DNA from: Mesostigma viride
Taxonomy: Eukaryota > Streptophyta > Mesostigmatophyceae > Mesostigmatales > Mesostigmataceae
Direction of reading: 5' to 3'
DNA length: 64,000 bases
Assembly: GCA_009746045.1 (NCBI GenBank)
Contig: RPFO01000065.1
Location: 661,268 to 725,267 of the forward strand
Part shown: positions 44,263 through 55,400 of the stretch, one piece after another
Numbering within the stretch: the first letter of the stretch is position 1
Layout of the letters: every line of letters starts with the position of its first letter
Translations under genes and position numbers: made by a program
The notes under the pieces: generated by a model
Databases searched by the model: none
What the model was told of the DNA's origin: nothing
What the model saw: only the letters and a program-made list of their open reading frames with translations

Positions 44263-44269
44263 AATCTCC

Positions 44270-44787
44270 GACCGGTTGGGCCCGAAAGATCCTTCCCAGC
44301 CCGGCAGACCGGCACAGGTGGAACGTTGCATTGCACGGTGGCATCAGGCATGGCACGAGCGGAACTATCTGGTAGCTAGGCCCTAGTAGCAGGGGCCCAG
44401 GGCTCATTCTTACCCATTTCATCAGGAAGTACCCGCCACTGGGATTACAGAAGGTTGTGCAGTCTTATGCCAGCATACCCTCGACTTGTCCGCGCCGCGC
44501 CGCCTGCTGCCGTGGGCCTGTCTGCCACATGGGCCTGGGTTGCCTCCGTCCAGAAAGTGCCAAATATCTTCTTGAACGCTTGAACTACATATTGCCGTAC
44601 GAGATTCTTCAACCTTCAAACAAAATGTTTGTTGCAGGCAGCCAAGCTCGTGGCTTGGTCGTTGAGTCGCCTTCGCCATGTCACGTCAAAAATTCAAGGC
44701 AGTCCTCTGCCCCACCTGGACACCTCGAAGCGTTGCGCACATGACACACCCTCGTGGCATACTATCTCTTATCAGTGTCACAGCATA
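44270..44787. repeat. second copy of the duplication, right part
   Basis: It resumes after the insertion with 'gaccggttgggcccgaaag' and matches 36628-37145 at nearly every base. It ends at 'cagtgtcacagcataac', after which unique sequence leads to the POT gene at 45092. Confidence 0.92.
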
Positions 44788-45091
44788 ACTAAAAGGTTAG
44801 CCATAGACTGCGAATATACGTCGTCGCTGAGGCCCGCAACTTTCCGAGCGTGTATTCTTGTTAATGCTCTTCAGCATTCTTCCATAATTCTGCAAGTCCG
44901 AGAACATGGGTTTGGCGGCCTTGTACACAATACCGTGACCAGCCCGTCCACCCGGCTGTGCAAGCATTCTCGTAATGGACGCAGGGATTACGAAGCTTAG
45001 CATTTCTACTACGATTGCTTGAAAATCTTCGAGAGGAATTCGAGAATTTGCGTTTCCTGATTTCAGTAGGAAAATACGTCGCCTTGCCAAT

Positions 45092-48026
45092 ATGGCCGAC
45101 AAAAAAGGAAACTATGAGGATGCTGATGCAGACGGGAACGGCCGCATCACCGAGCCATTTCTCTCGCCTGAGGCAACCTCCAGCTCTGAATTTCAAAGAA
45201 GCAGCATACCGACTCGAGCATACTATATTCTGGTAGTGGAATTTTGCGAGCGACTATGCTTCTATGGCGCCAGGTATGGGGCGATCGTGGGCCTATCGTT
45301 ACTGCACGCACCTGCTAACTTCTTGACACGGACAGGTGAACATACACATACTTGCCCGTGCTTAGTGGTTGTGGTGACGCTATTGTACGGAGGGCATGAT
45401 GAGAAAAATTCCTGATGTGGGATGTTACCAGCGGTATGCGCCACGGGCGGCCGGCCAGACGGGTCATTTCCTACCCATTTTCGTAGCGCAGCAGCCCTTT
45501 AGATATACTCGGGCCTGTTGTCCACTAGGATTTTGTCACTCGCATTTTGGAATTGCAAGGCCAGTGCTTGGGTACGTGCCGTTTGCTGTCAATTTCATAT
45601 CTAGGGAAACACAGCGACGTCTCTCGGAAGCATGCACGCTTTCACCAACTTTCTGACTCAGATATCCATCCATGAGATGCAGCGCCAATTAGAACCCCGG
45701 ACACGTGCACTGTAGTCAGACATTTTGGTGAGAAGACGTGGGGGGGAAGTAAGTGGTGGGGGGAAGGGGGCGGGGGAGGGGCATCTTCTTTGGTTCCCTG
45801 ATTCCAACTGCTGAATATGCGTCACTTGCTGAGGCACCCACGCACATGCTTATGGGCAGCGAGACTGAGCAGTGCCTGCAGGTTAAGTGCTGCATTATGT
45901 GCAGGGATGTGGTAAGTTGAACCGGTGGCCATCTTAACCAATGCTTATTAGGTGTTTATCGTAACCGATGCCTATTAGGTGGTCATCTTAACAAATGCGT
46001 ATTGTGTGGTCATCGTAACCAATGCTTATTCGGTGGTCATCGTGACCAATGCTTACGACAGCAGGGCGGCCCGCCTTGCTTCAGTTGCTGCTCCCGCTCC
46101 CCGCCCCTGTAATATGTGCTACTCCCATACCTCCGAATTCCCATTCTTTGCGATCACCTTTGCCCGCCGTACTCCTTCTTCTATCTCCCGTCCCCGCCCC
46201 AAGCCAGGTCTTCATGCTGATCCCTCTTGTTGCCCCCATCTCCCCTGGTTGCCCTCGGTTTCGCCCGCTTGCCCCCATCCCCCACCCTACGCATGCCCCT
46301 GCCACCAGCCTGGTCTTCATGCGCTATATGCTGCAGATGCTGGGCCTGTCCATGGAGGTGGCCAACTTCGCCTCCTCCTGCTTCAATTTCTGGGCCTACT
46401 TCACCGCTCTGCTGGGCGGTTACACCGCCGATGCCTTGCTCGGCAAATTCCGCACCATCCTCCTCTTCGGGCTCGTCTACCTCGTCGGCATGACCACGCT
46501 GACCGCATCCGCAACACGGTACCTGTGGGTCGACTTCCCCACCACCGCGGGGCCAGTCGCCACATGGGCATTCTTCGCGGCCCTCTTCCTGGTGGCCACG
46601 GGGACGGGGGGTATCAAGTCGAACGTGTCCACCATGGTGGGCGACCAGCTAGCCGCATGCTCCTCGGAAGACATCGAGCGGGTGTTCCGCTGGTTCTACT
46701 GGTCCATCAACGCAGGGGCCCTGATTGGTCAACTCGTGTCGCCCACACTGAGCGACTTAGGACCCTTCAAGCGTGACTCAGCCGGGGACGTGATGGGTAC
46801 GTCCTTCTGGCTGTCCTACTTGTTCCCCACCGCCGCGTTCGCCGTCGGCATATCGGTGTTCATCGCAGGTGGCCGGCTGTACCGCCACGTCCCCCCCGCG
46901 GGCAGCATCCTGTCCACCTTCGCGGGCGCGCTAAATTCGGCGCGCACCAACCGGTCGCACGCGCCACGCCCGCTTGACCGCTCCCGCACGTACCTGTCGT
47001 ACATCGACCAAGCGCTGTACAGTCCTCAGGTGAGTGCTGTAGAGATTATTCTAAGTCGTTTTGTTGCACGTGAAAGTTATGCCTTTTAACGAAGCTGTTG
47101 TTGGTTGCACGTTCAATTGTGTGTTAACTAATGTCCAAGCAGTGAGCTCTAGTTTTTTAGGTGCACGGCAACATGTCGAGTCTTTCTCGCTGGGCATGGC
47201 ATCATCATTGCTGACTTTTATGTTCGCCTCGGCTCCACACCAATGCCCTTATGGGCTGCCTCATGGCCACACCCTTATGGGCCGCTCCCCACCACCACCC
47301 TTACCCCATCGGCAGGTGGTTGCGGACCTCCAGCGCGTGTTGGACACGTGCCGTGTGTTCCTCTTCTTCCCCGTCTACTGGCTGCTCTACAACCAGATGC
47401 AGTCCAACTTCATCGCACAGGGAGGGTGGCTGCGTCGCCCCAGCTGGCTCACCGCGGAGCAGCTCAACCTGCTCGACGCTGCCATCATCGTTATTCTTGT
47501 ACCCGTCTTTGACCGCTACATCTTCCCCGCGCTGCGCAAGCACCTGGGCGTCGCCCTGGGACCCATGGCCCGCATGACCGTTGGCTTCTGCCTCGCCGCG
47601 CTCGCGATGGTGTACACGGCTGTGTTGCAGCACGCGGTCGCCTCCGCTGGGTACTGGCGTCCGGACGGGTCCTACGTCGCCCCCGTTGACCAGCGAGTGT
47701 CCATTTGGTGGCAGGCAGTGCCGTACATGCTGATTGGGATTAGCGAGATCTTCACATCCATCTCCGCACTGGAGTTTGCGTACGGCGCTGCGCCGAAATC
47801 CATGCGCTCGCTCGTCATGTCGCTATTTTTATCCACCAGTGCCGCGGGCAGCGCGCTGGGCATGGTCATCGCGCCCTATTGCGCGCCACAGAACTTCACA
47901 GGTATCTTTTTGGGGTTTGGCGGCGCCATGCTGGCGCTCGCAGCCGTGTTTTGGGCGCGGTTCAAGAACTTTGCGCCGGGGGGGGAGCACGATGTGTACA
48001 CCGTAGTCTCGCCGAGTGAAGTTTGA
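45092..48026 (+). CDS. proton-dependent oligopeptide transporter (POT/PTR family)
   Basis: Three exons with matching phases: 45092-45273, 46309-47029 and 47316-48026 (TGA). The total is 1614 nt, 537 aa, close to the usual family length. Exon 1 carries a hydrophilic N-terminus and the signature VVEFCERLCFYGA, a version of the ExxERFxYYG motif of the first helix, which couples H+ to peptide uptake. Exon 2 holds further helices, including FASSCFNFWAYFTALLGGY, an ATGTGGIKSNVSTMVGDQ segment (the PTR GTGGIK region) and FRWFYWSINAGALIGQL. Exon 3 contains the C-terminal helices with PVYWLLYNQMQSNF and VPYMLIGISEIFTSISALEF, both typical. It is a plasma- or vacuolar-membrane symporter by family; the substrate cannot be read. 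It is divergent from the DJ-1-domain gene; the 7 kb transposon lies in their shared upstream region. Confidence 0.92.
45918..46062. repeat. about 33 bp x 4 minisatellite in intron 1 of the POT gene
   Basis: Units follow 'ggtggtcatcgtaaccaatg' plus 'cttatt', with variants. Confidence 0.85.
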
Positions 48027-48289
48027 TGGGCATGCTCAATATTGAGTATGTCAGCATGGTATGCGCACCATGGACTGTACATGTGCGGCCATCACAGTGG
48101 CACTTTGCTTACAGAATGCCTAATTGGATATATGCAGCGTGCCTCCTCAGTTGACTGTGCAAGGTTATGACCTGAGATGCTGTTTGCCGGCCTGTAGACA
48201 TAAGCGCTAGGAGGTGCTGGCAAACAAAGATGAGTTGATGGCTGGCACTTGTCATGGGAACTCGAGATTCTATGACGGTTTCGATTTTA

Positions 48290-48352
48290 AAAAAATTAAA
48301 ATTAAATTAAATTATAACATGACTCCGTTGGGAGATCATGTAGCACATATTC
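48290..48352 (-). mobile_element. retroposon 3' end (hairpin plus ATTT-rich tail), minus strand
   Basis: On the minus strand it reads 'atatgtgctacatgatctcc' then 'caacggagtcatg' then 'ttataatttaatttaatttt'. It is the same subfamily as the copy at 22900-22975. Confidence 0.7.
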
Positions 48353-48514
48353 CCCCGTTTTCAGTCCCCCGAGCACTGCCGCCCGCCCCAGCGCTCCCCC
48401 TCCCTGATTGAACCTGGCTATGCCCCGTCCGCGGGTGCCCAGAGTAGTGGCCAGCGGATGAGAAATGTCACGGCGCCATCGAAGGTGTGCCGGCTTGGTG
48501 AACGCGCAACCTTT

Positions 48515-48565
48515 CATTAATTAGAGACACGCCCCCGTTGGGGAGTCGTTGAGCACAATGATACC
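48515..48565 (-). mobile_element. retroposon 3' end (hairpin plus short tail), minus strand
   Basis: On the minus strand it reads 'gctcaacgactccccaacgg' then 'gggcgtgtctctaattaatg'. It is related to the copies at 40531 and 50250. Confidence 0.6.
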
Positions 48566-49029
48566 GTATTATTTTACTGCATGCTTTCCATCGGCCTGTT
48601 TGTCGTACAACGAGAGGGGTTGCAGAGAGTCCCCTCTTCGTTCATGCCCGAAGGCAAGCCACAGTTGCATTCAACACTCTCTACAATAGTCAACACTAAA
48701 TGCATCTCGACCATGTGCACACGGTGTGACATGGATAAGAAGAGGCTGACCACTACTGTGGGTCACTAAGACTTAAGTGTGCGGGGTATACAGGGTGCAT
48801 TGGCTGAACAACTGAATTTAGCCGGGAGTATGCTGAGCCATACAAGATGGTGTCATCTAGGTTGCGGCCTTACTGATGTAGCAAGGCCATACATGTATAG
48901 TATCTCCGCACATCTGAACCCTGTGCTGCCAGATCTGCTTTGCGTCCGTTCCGAGCTTGGCACTGGATTCGTTGTCCACATCGTCGCGTCGCTGCAGCAA
49001 CACGATGTTTTCTGGCATACGCGGGCTTT

Positions 49030-49471
49030 TGGTTCCCGCCGCACATTTGAAAGTGCTGTCCTCCGGCTTTTTGCCTTTGCACCGTGTGCAGTTCTTGGAC
49101 GTTTGGAATCATGGCATGGCGCTAACGTGATGACTGACTAGCTAGACCTTTTCAGTGGTTTTCCATTTGCGGGCATTTCCTCGTAAATGGTGGGAGAGCG
49201 ATCGCAGCAATGGTGCTCACCACTAGACACTCCCGGCCAGTTAGGCTCGAAACACACGCCCTGATCAAGCATGCTGTTTCCGGCCCCACCGTCTAGGTCA
49301 TCTAGTCGCTCTACACGTAAGCCAGCCATAATTTCAATGCACAAGGATACACATTTCCATCACCATTCATCTTCATCATCCTGAACGACTCGAACACGCG
49401 GACAAGATAACGGCAGGCTCGAGCTACCATGGTCCGGATTCTCCCGATTTCTGGCCTGCGCTGGTTGTCTC
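49030..49471 (+). repeat. 440 bp dispersed repeat, copy 2
   Basis: It is the direct counterpart of 16573-17016 and, at 49371-49471, includes a minus-strand copy of the short SINE-like family. Here it is not interrupted by the retroposon found at the 16 kb copy's left end. Confidence 0.85.
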
Positions 49472-50249
49472 CTTGATACATGTAGCTAGGCCATGCAGCA
49501 GCCTTTGATCTACCTGGATGGAGAAAGCGGTCTGGATCTCACGCCACCCAATGAATCGTTCATGCGGTTGGTGGATGCCTTGGCTCGACCCAGCTGCTCC
49601 CTGAGCAACCCTGCGCCCAGCCAGCCCCGATTTAATACCTTCACGAATCATGCCCACTGAGGTACGTGGTCGCTGCACGGCTGGCGCTTGCACAGGCCTG
49701 CCGCTGCGGCAAGAGGACCTGTACCCGTACCAGGAGCGGCCATGAATTACCCAATGGCATACACAATACCACACACACACGGAGGAGGTGGAGACACTTG
49801 CAGAAAAATCATTAGCCACACAGCCCCCATGCAACCAGCACAAGGCGGCATGACGCTCTTGGGACCGCCTTACTGGACGAGCGATGATGGACGGGAAACC
49901 CAAAGGGCTGACATCCCGGGCAACTGGCAGCGAACGACTTCAGAGCTTTGGTTCCGCTCCCAGGCCGAACTGTCGGGGCCCTGGATCGCCCCCTCCGCTG
50001 GACCGTGCTGCGGCCTGTGGGTGCTGCCCCTGCGCGCCCCGCGGCTAGCCGAGGCGGACCTTATAAGCCCTCGCGAGCGCCACAAGTGGGCCACAAGTGA
50101 TGTGGACTACCTGGTCCCACAGCTCTCCGGCCCCTTGGTGGACGGCCACCACGACAAGTGGACTCCCAAGGAACGGGCTGCTGCAAACTCCACCCTCTGA
50201 AACGATGCCGCCATGGGGGTGGGCAATATCTCACCATACATTAGTCCAT

Positions 50250-50310
50250 CAGGGTTAAGACTCCGTGACTCCCCAACGGGAGCACGAGTTGAACTCATCA
50301 CTTATTCAAT
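50250..50310 (+). mobile_element. retroposon 3' end (hairpin, degraded tail)
   Basis: 'actccgtgactccccaacgg' then 'gagcacgag' gives the full stem CTC-GTG-CTCCC / GGGAG-CAC-GAG with a CAAC loop. The AATT tail is absent or decayed. An unrecognised open frame (49688-50200) precedes it and may belong to the element. Confidence 0.6.
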
Positions 50311-50361
50311 ATCTCACCAGAGGTTGCCAAGGCGCATCCACCGCACCTTGTTGGCATGCTT

Positions 50362-52379
50362 CTATTCCCTGCCTGCCCGTGAGATCTCCAAAATCTCAAT
50401 AATGCCCGCGAGCTGGGCCACGTCCTCGTCTGGCATGAAGTGTGCGGGGCTGAGCGACACGTCGCAGTGCAGGCCCCACTTGTAGAGGCAGAACTGGATG
50501 GAGTGGTGCCCACTGCAGCCACGCAGTGCATCCCATGAGGCACAAGATGGAGGCAGTCAGGAATTCAGCCGTCTGAGAGAGGGAGGGCCGGTTAGTAAAA
50601 GCTGGCGTGCACCTTTGAGACCTTGCATGCCGTCCATGCAAGCAACGGCTAAGCCCCCCGGAAATCCTAATTCAGCACGCCATGCAGGGCAAGCCAGGGT
50701 GCACTTTACGTATATTGGCATGCATGACAGGTGGCGTCACGATGCCCCATGATGCAATAAAGAAGGTGCTACAAGATCGAGCAGATAGCATTCTACCACC
50801 CGTGCAGTGAAATATCTACAAAGCCACTTTTTCAAAAAATTCAAACTATTACTGAGGACATTAATTTTAGAAAGTAGAAACTGGGTTGCCCTGCAAACTA
50901 GATATCCTAAAAGGGTAAGAAAATTTCTAGTTTTGGTCCCAGAAGGTGCCAGCATTCGACTTGGGGACTACCTCTAAGGGTTCCCTGAATATGGGGGGTA
51001 AGGGGGGTTCCACACTTGACTCGACTTTGGGTTGCCGACGGGCGAAAATCCATAGGTTTTCTAGTCAAAGTAGCATCGACATCAATTGGCACAGTACGGC
51101 CCATTGCGCAATTCCCTGGATTTCGTGCAGCCAGCAAATGGACCTGGTCACACTTATTCAAACTGCTTGGCCACGCCACGCTGTGGACGAGGGAACAGTG
51201 GGGGGATGTTGAAGTACTTCAGCGGACTTGTGCGCTCGGGGTGGTCTGGGACATGACTGTGCAAGATAGATCTATCCGAATTTCGATATTCCCATCCTTA
51301 CTGCGTAGTTCGCGGTCACTATTGACTATACAGAAGTTGCCCGATCTCCGGCCATAACGTAGTCCGGGCAAGTGTGACGGGGTAGTTCGTCGAACCCCCC
51401 CATACTTCTGGCAGTTTTAGTCAAGCGTGGGAAGCCCCTACGGGTGTTTCCACACTTGACTTCGACTGGGCGAAATCTAAGGTATTTCGGTGAAATCTAG
51501 AGGCCAACACGCGGTTACACATGTGGACTGGGCAAAATCTTGCTATGTCCTACGGACTAGCTAAAACGGGGCGGAATCCCGGCATTCGGCTAGATTTCGA
51601 CTATCTTTCCCTGGCCTCCTTCCGCACCGGGCCCAAGGGTAAATGCAACTAGGCTGGAAGTAACCACAAATGTGGACCAGGTGGCGTGGCGCCGGCAAGC
51701 CTGTCACAATTGAGGCTTCAAATATATATATTGCACGCGCCTGCCTGCACCGCCGGTACCCGTGCCAAGGAATGGAGCGGGCCCGCAAGCGCGGCGGGCT
51801 GATGATGAAACCGCTCGCCCGGAAGGCGCCAAAGCCGGCCGCAACGAAGGCATCGGCCGGTGCCTCGGCATCCCCCATGGTACCGTTTCTTGGGCACTTG
51901 GCACAGGAGGACCGCAATGTCCTCTGGAGGAATGGTGCCCATGACACCGCACATTTCCTCCTGGTTAGCGAGAAACTGAGTTTTGCCGCTGGGGCCAGCT
52001 ATGCCGCGGATTCCGTTGTGGATAACCGGCTCCCCAGCCGCAGCGGAAGCGGCGACTGTGCCCACGGCTTGCTGGCCGTGCGGCCGTGAGAGGTGTGGCC
52101 GCCGAACGGCAGCCGGCAAATCGTAGCAGATCTTGGATACTCACCGTAGGTTGATCGAGCTAGGAAATTCACACAGATGACGAGAAATGCCTTGCGGCCA
52201 GGAAAAGCCAAATTTGATGATGGGCTGGTCATGGAGTTCGTGTTTGCCAGTGTTAGATGCTCAGTTGATAGAACAATTCTTTATATGCTTAAACATGTCC
52301 GCGCCTGAAAAGTTGTCCAGTTTTGGGGGGCGTTGCAGTTGCTTCCTTTACGGTTGGCTATACCTGACAACTTGATTTT

Positions 52380-52420
<41 letters not shown>

Positions 52421-55400
52421 AGAAGAAGAAGAAGAAGAAGAAGAAGAAGAAGAAGAAGAAGAAGAAGAAGAAGAAGAAGAAGAAGAAGAAGAAGAAGAAG
52501 AAGAAGAAGAAGAAGAAGAAGAAGAAGAAGAAGAAGAAGAAGAAGAAGAAGAAGAAGAAGAAGAAGAAGAAGAAGAAGAAGAAGAAGAAGAAGAAGAAGA
52601 AGAAGAAGAAGAAGAAGAAGAAGAAGAAGAAGAAGAAGAAGACGAAGAAGAAGAAGAAGCCTGCTGGGCATCATTATTCCGCAATAATCATTGCGTAATA
52701 GCATGCTCTACGATCTGGGTTATTCTTGGGCGATCCATGCAAATTTACTGGGCAGAAAATGGCCGTGTATAGAGGAGTAAGGACTTCAGTGGTTGGATAA
52801 AGCAAACGTCGATGCACGGAGCCCAAGTTGGGCTCCGTGCATCGACGTTCTGCCCAAGAGCTGCTATGACTGCAGCGGACAAGTGTACAAGGCCATGGTT
52901 GAGCTAAACATGCAGCAGTGGGTTCACGGGATTGCTTTCCTCCTTGTTTCGCAACTACCGAACGATATCCAACGCAACATGTGGATATTCCTTATTACAA
53001 AATTGGCAACGAGCAACAGCGGACGTTGGCCGGCTTACTTAACGGAAACGGGTGAAAGGTATGCACTTCCTACGCATAGTAGACAGTGCCAAATCCGGGG
53101 AAGTTGACGCCATTATCTCACGAAGGTTGGCCACAATGCAAAATTGGAAAAAGGCTTGGAGAATTGATCGATAAATGAAGGGGTTGGAAATCTAAGGTCA
53201 AAATGAAGTAGAAACTGAGCAAGTGTTGTATGGAAATGCTGCAGTAAAATGGTCCTTCCATTCTAGATCCTGTCAGAAGGGCAGTTTTCATAACCAGATA
53301 GCGCTTTGCAAGGCTGCTCTTGGACAGATGCTAGCAAGGCAGCCTAGGGCAAAAGCAAGGTGGTGTTCTTCTCCTCTTGTCTGCCCCCTTTCCTATAAGG
53401 AGTTCCTGAACATGCCAAGGTATAAAATTTGATGGTTTTTTTTAATAACAGGATTGGCTTTAAAACAATTAGGCAGCGTTTACAGAAGCGCACATATAGT
53501 GTGCAACGCCAAGCAAAGCCTACCATCATAGAGGCGGGTGCATGGTAATACAGGGGTGCAGGAGACAGCACAAACATAGGGTGGTGGAAAGGCATTACAA
53601 AAGAGCAGTTTTCATTCATTTAGACGCCTAGCTTGCTTTATATGCTGCCTTTAGTCCTGGTTTAAGGGCCTTGCGTAATGCTATGCCACCACTTCAGTTG
53701 GTTTGGTGTGGCTTTTCCCACCACTTCAAAGCATACGCCTATTACAGGCGACAATGTCGATGTTTGCCAGCATGACAAGAGCATGCCCATGCATGCATTA
53801 TTGTTCCCTGTGAACTGCACGGCCACATGCTGGGGTGGTAGGATTTCGACACTTAAGTGCACTAGTTTTTATGTGTGACTGCCGCTCCCCTTCCCATTCA
53901 GAGAAGTTATCATGCGGTGTATAAAGTGTGAGGCAAGATGACCTTGATATGCTGGCAGATTCTGTAGTCATTATTCATGCCAGCGGCTACTAAATGGTCC
54001 TTGATTGTGCTGGTGAAAGTGCCAAACTACTGTACACTTTTCTGGGAGTGCTTCAAGGGCTTCAACAGGCATGCTAATTCAACCAAGATATAAGCGAGTA
54101 AGTTGTTACTTGCGGTGTAAATAGGACCATTGGCTGAAATGCCGCTGTAAAATATACTTGTGCACCATGGCATTATTTGTGCTCAAACAGAATGCTATTG
54201 GTCCCAAGTTGAGTGGCTGACACCCAGCTACGCCTCCAGCATGGCGCTGACGTCAGACCTCACATATGATCCCTATCTCCCATCGACCATAATTTAGCAC
54301 GGCCATGTTTGCTACAATGAGACAACGAGCTGTGTGCGTCTCCTTATACTGCCCTTGCATTTTACATCCAATCCTAAATCCATTTCCATAGGTCTTTACT
54401 ACACGTCTGTATGTCTGCTACGCGTCTCTAGGTCTGCTGACCTACAAGGGCGTTTTGAAATTCCTAGAAATACGGCCGTGGCATTAATTGCCATACATAA
54501 CATCTCCATTTTGTAGGAAATATTTCACCGCACCGCCTTGGTAGATATTTCACCGCACAGGAGGTAGTATGCCAACTTGCTCTTATGGACACACCATACC
54601 ATACCATTCAACAATATGAAACAATGGAAGTCAAGATGGCGACGCCTATAGTTGCTGCCCGCTAGCAAGCAGCAAAACACCCACCATTGAGAATCTCGAC
54701 GCGCACGCAACAACGAGGAAGAACAAACTATTACAACTATCGAACATTAGTGCCGTGGTTATGCTTCCAGCTGTTGATCCTTGGACTTCAGGCTAGGAAC
54801 TTGAAATGGGAAGTAAACTTTCTTGCAATGGAAAGTAAACTTGAATGGCCCACGCACACCGGGGTTGACAGTGGCATGTCCTGCTCAATCTGGGCAATGG
54901 CTGAGGCGGCCAGTAGGTAATGATGTGGGGGAAGATACACCCTACTATGCGCCTAGAACCATGATGGCATAGTTACACGTGGAACAACTTACCTCCTGTG
55001 CTGGAATGCCGTGATGAATTTTGCCTTGGGGCACCTTTGAAGGAAAAACGTCACGGTGGCGAACAGGTCATCAAAATCTGCAAGTTTACATCATGGCATG
55101 CGGCGCAGCACGCAGTTATCCTTGTGCCATGCTACAAAACAGGCATACCTCAGAGCCTATACACAGTTATCATACATATGGGCGGGGTAGCATCCCCCAG
55201 AGCCTATACAAGCATGCCTTACGATGGACACGACACTTCACCCACGGTGCGCGTTGGGAGCCCGTGACACTGGGCCATGCGTGGCTGTGCGCTGGCTAGG
55301 CATGCATGAGCTGAGGCACGATACCTCACCTGCGCTGTCGTAGAGGACGTCCGCCCCCAGGATGAAGTCAAAGGGCCCCTTCTCCAGCAGGGACATCAGG

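Larger units (their letters stand above)
37256..44269. mobile_element. 7,014 bp long-TIR (MULE-like) element, non-autonomous, nested
   Basis: It is flanked by the 11 bp direct repeat GACCGGTTGGG (37245-37255, 44270-44280), and the undisturbed site exists at 36628. It contains inverted arms of about 655 bp (37270-37924) and about 840 bp (42639-43479). Long arms with 9-11 bp target duplications are the hallmark of Mutator-like elements. No transposase frame was found inside. The interior holds two 9 bp minisatellites in inverted orientation, a CA repeat and a SINE-like copy. The outermost 14 bp at the left ('ggttctggctcgca') is not mirrored at the right, where a 790 bp AT-rich segment, itself bounded by inverted repeats, intervenes. 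Confidence 0.82.

Noticed and set aside
49688-50200. 170-codon plus frame
   Set aside because: Not recognised. It sits just before a retroposon 3' hairpin and may be element sequence, but this is not enough to call a gene.
51670-52119. Overlapping 130-140 codon frames on both strands
   Set aside because: No recognisable domain or splice partners; they lie inside the long METTL23-like intron and are GC-rich.
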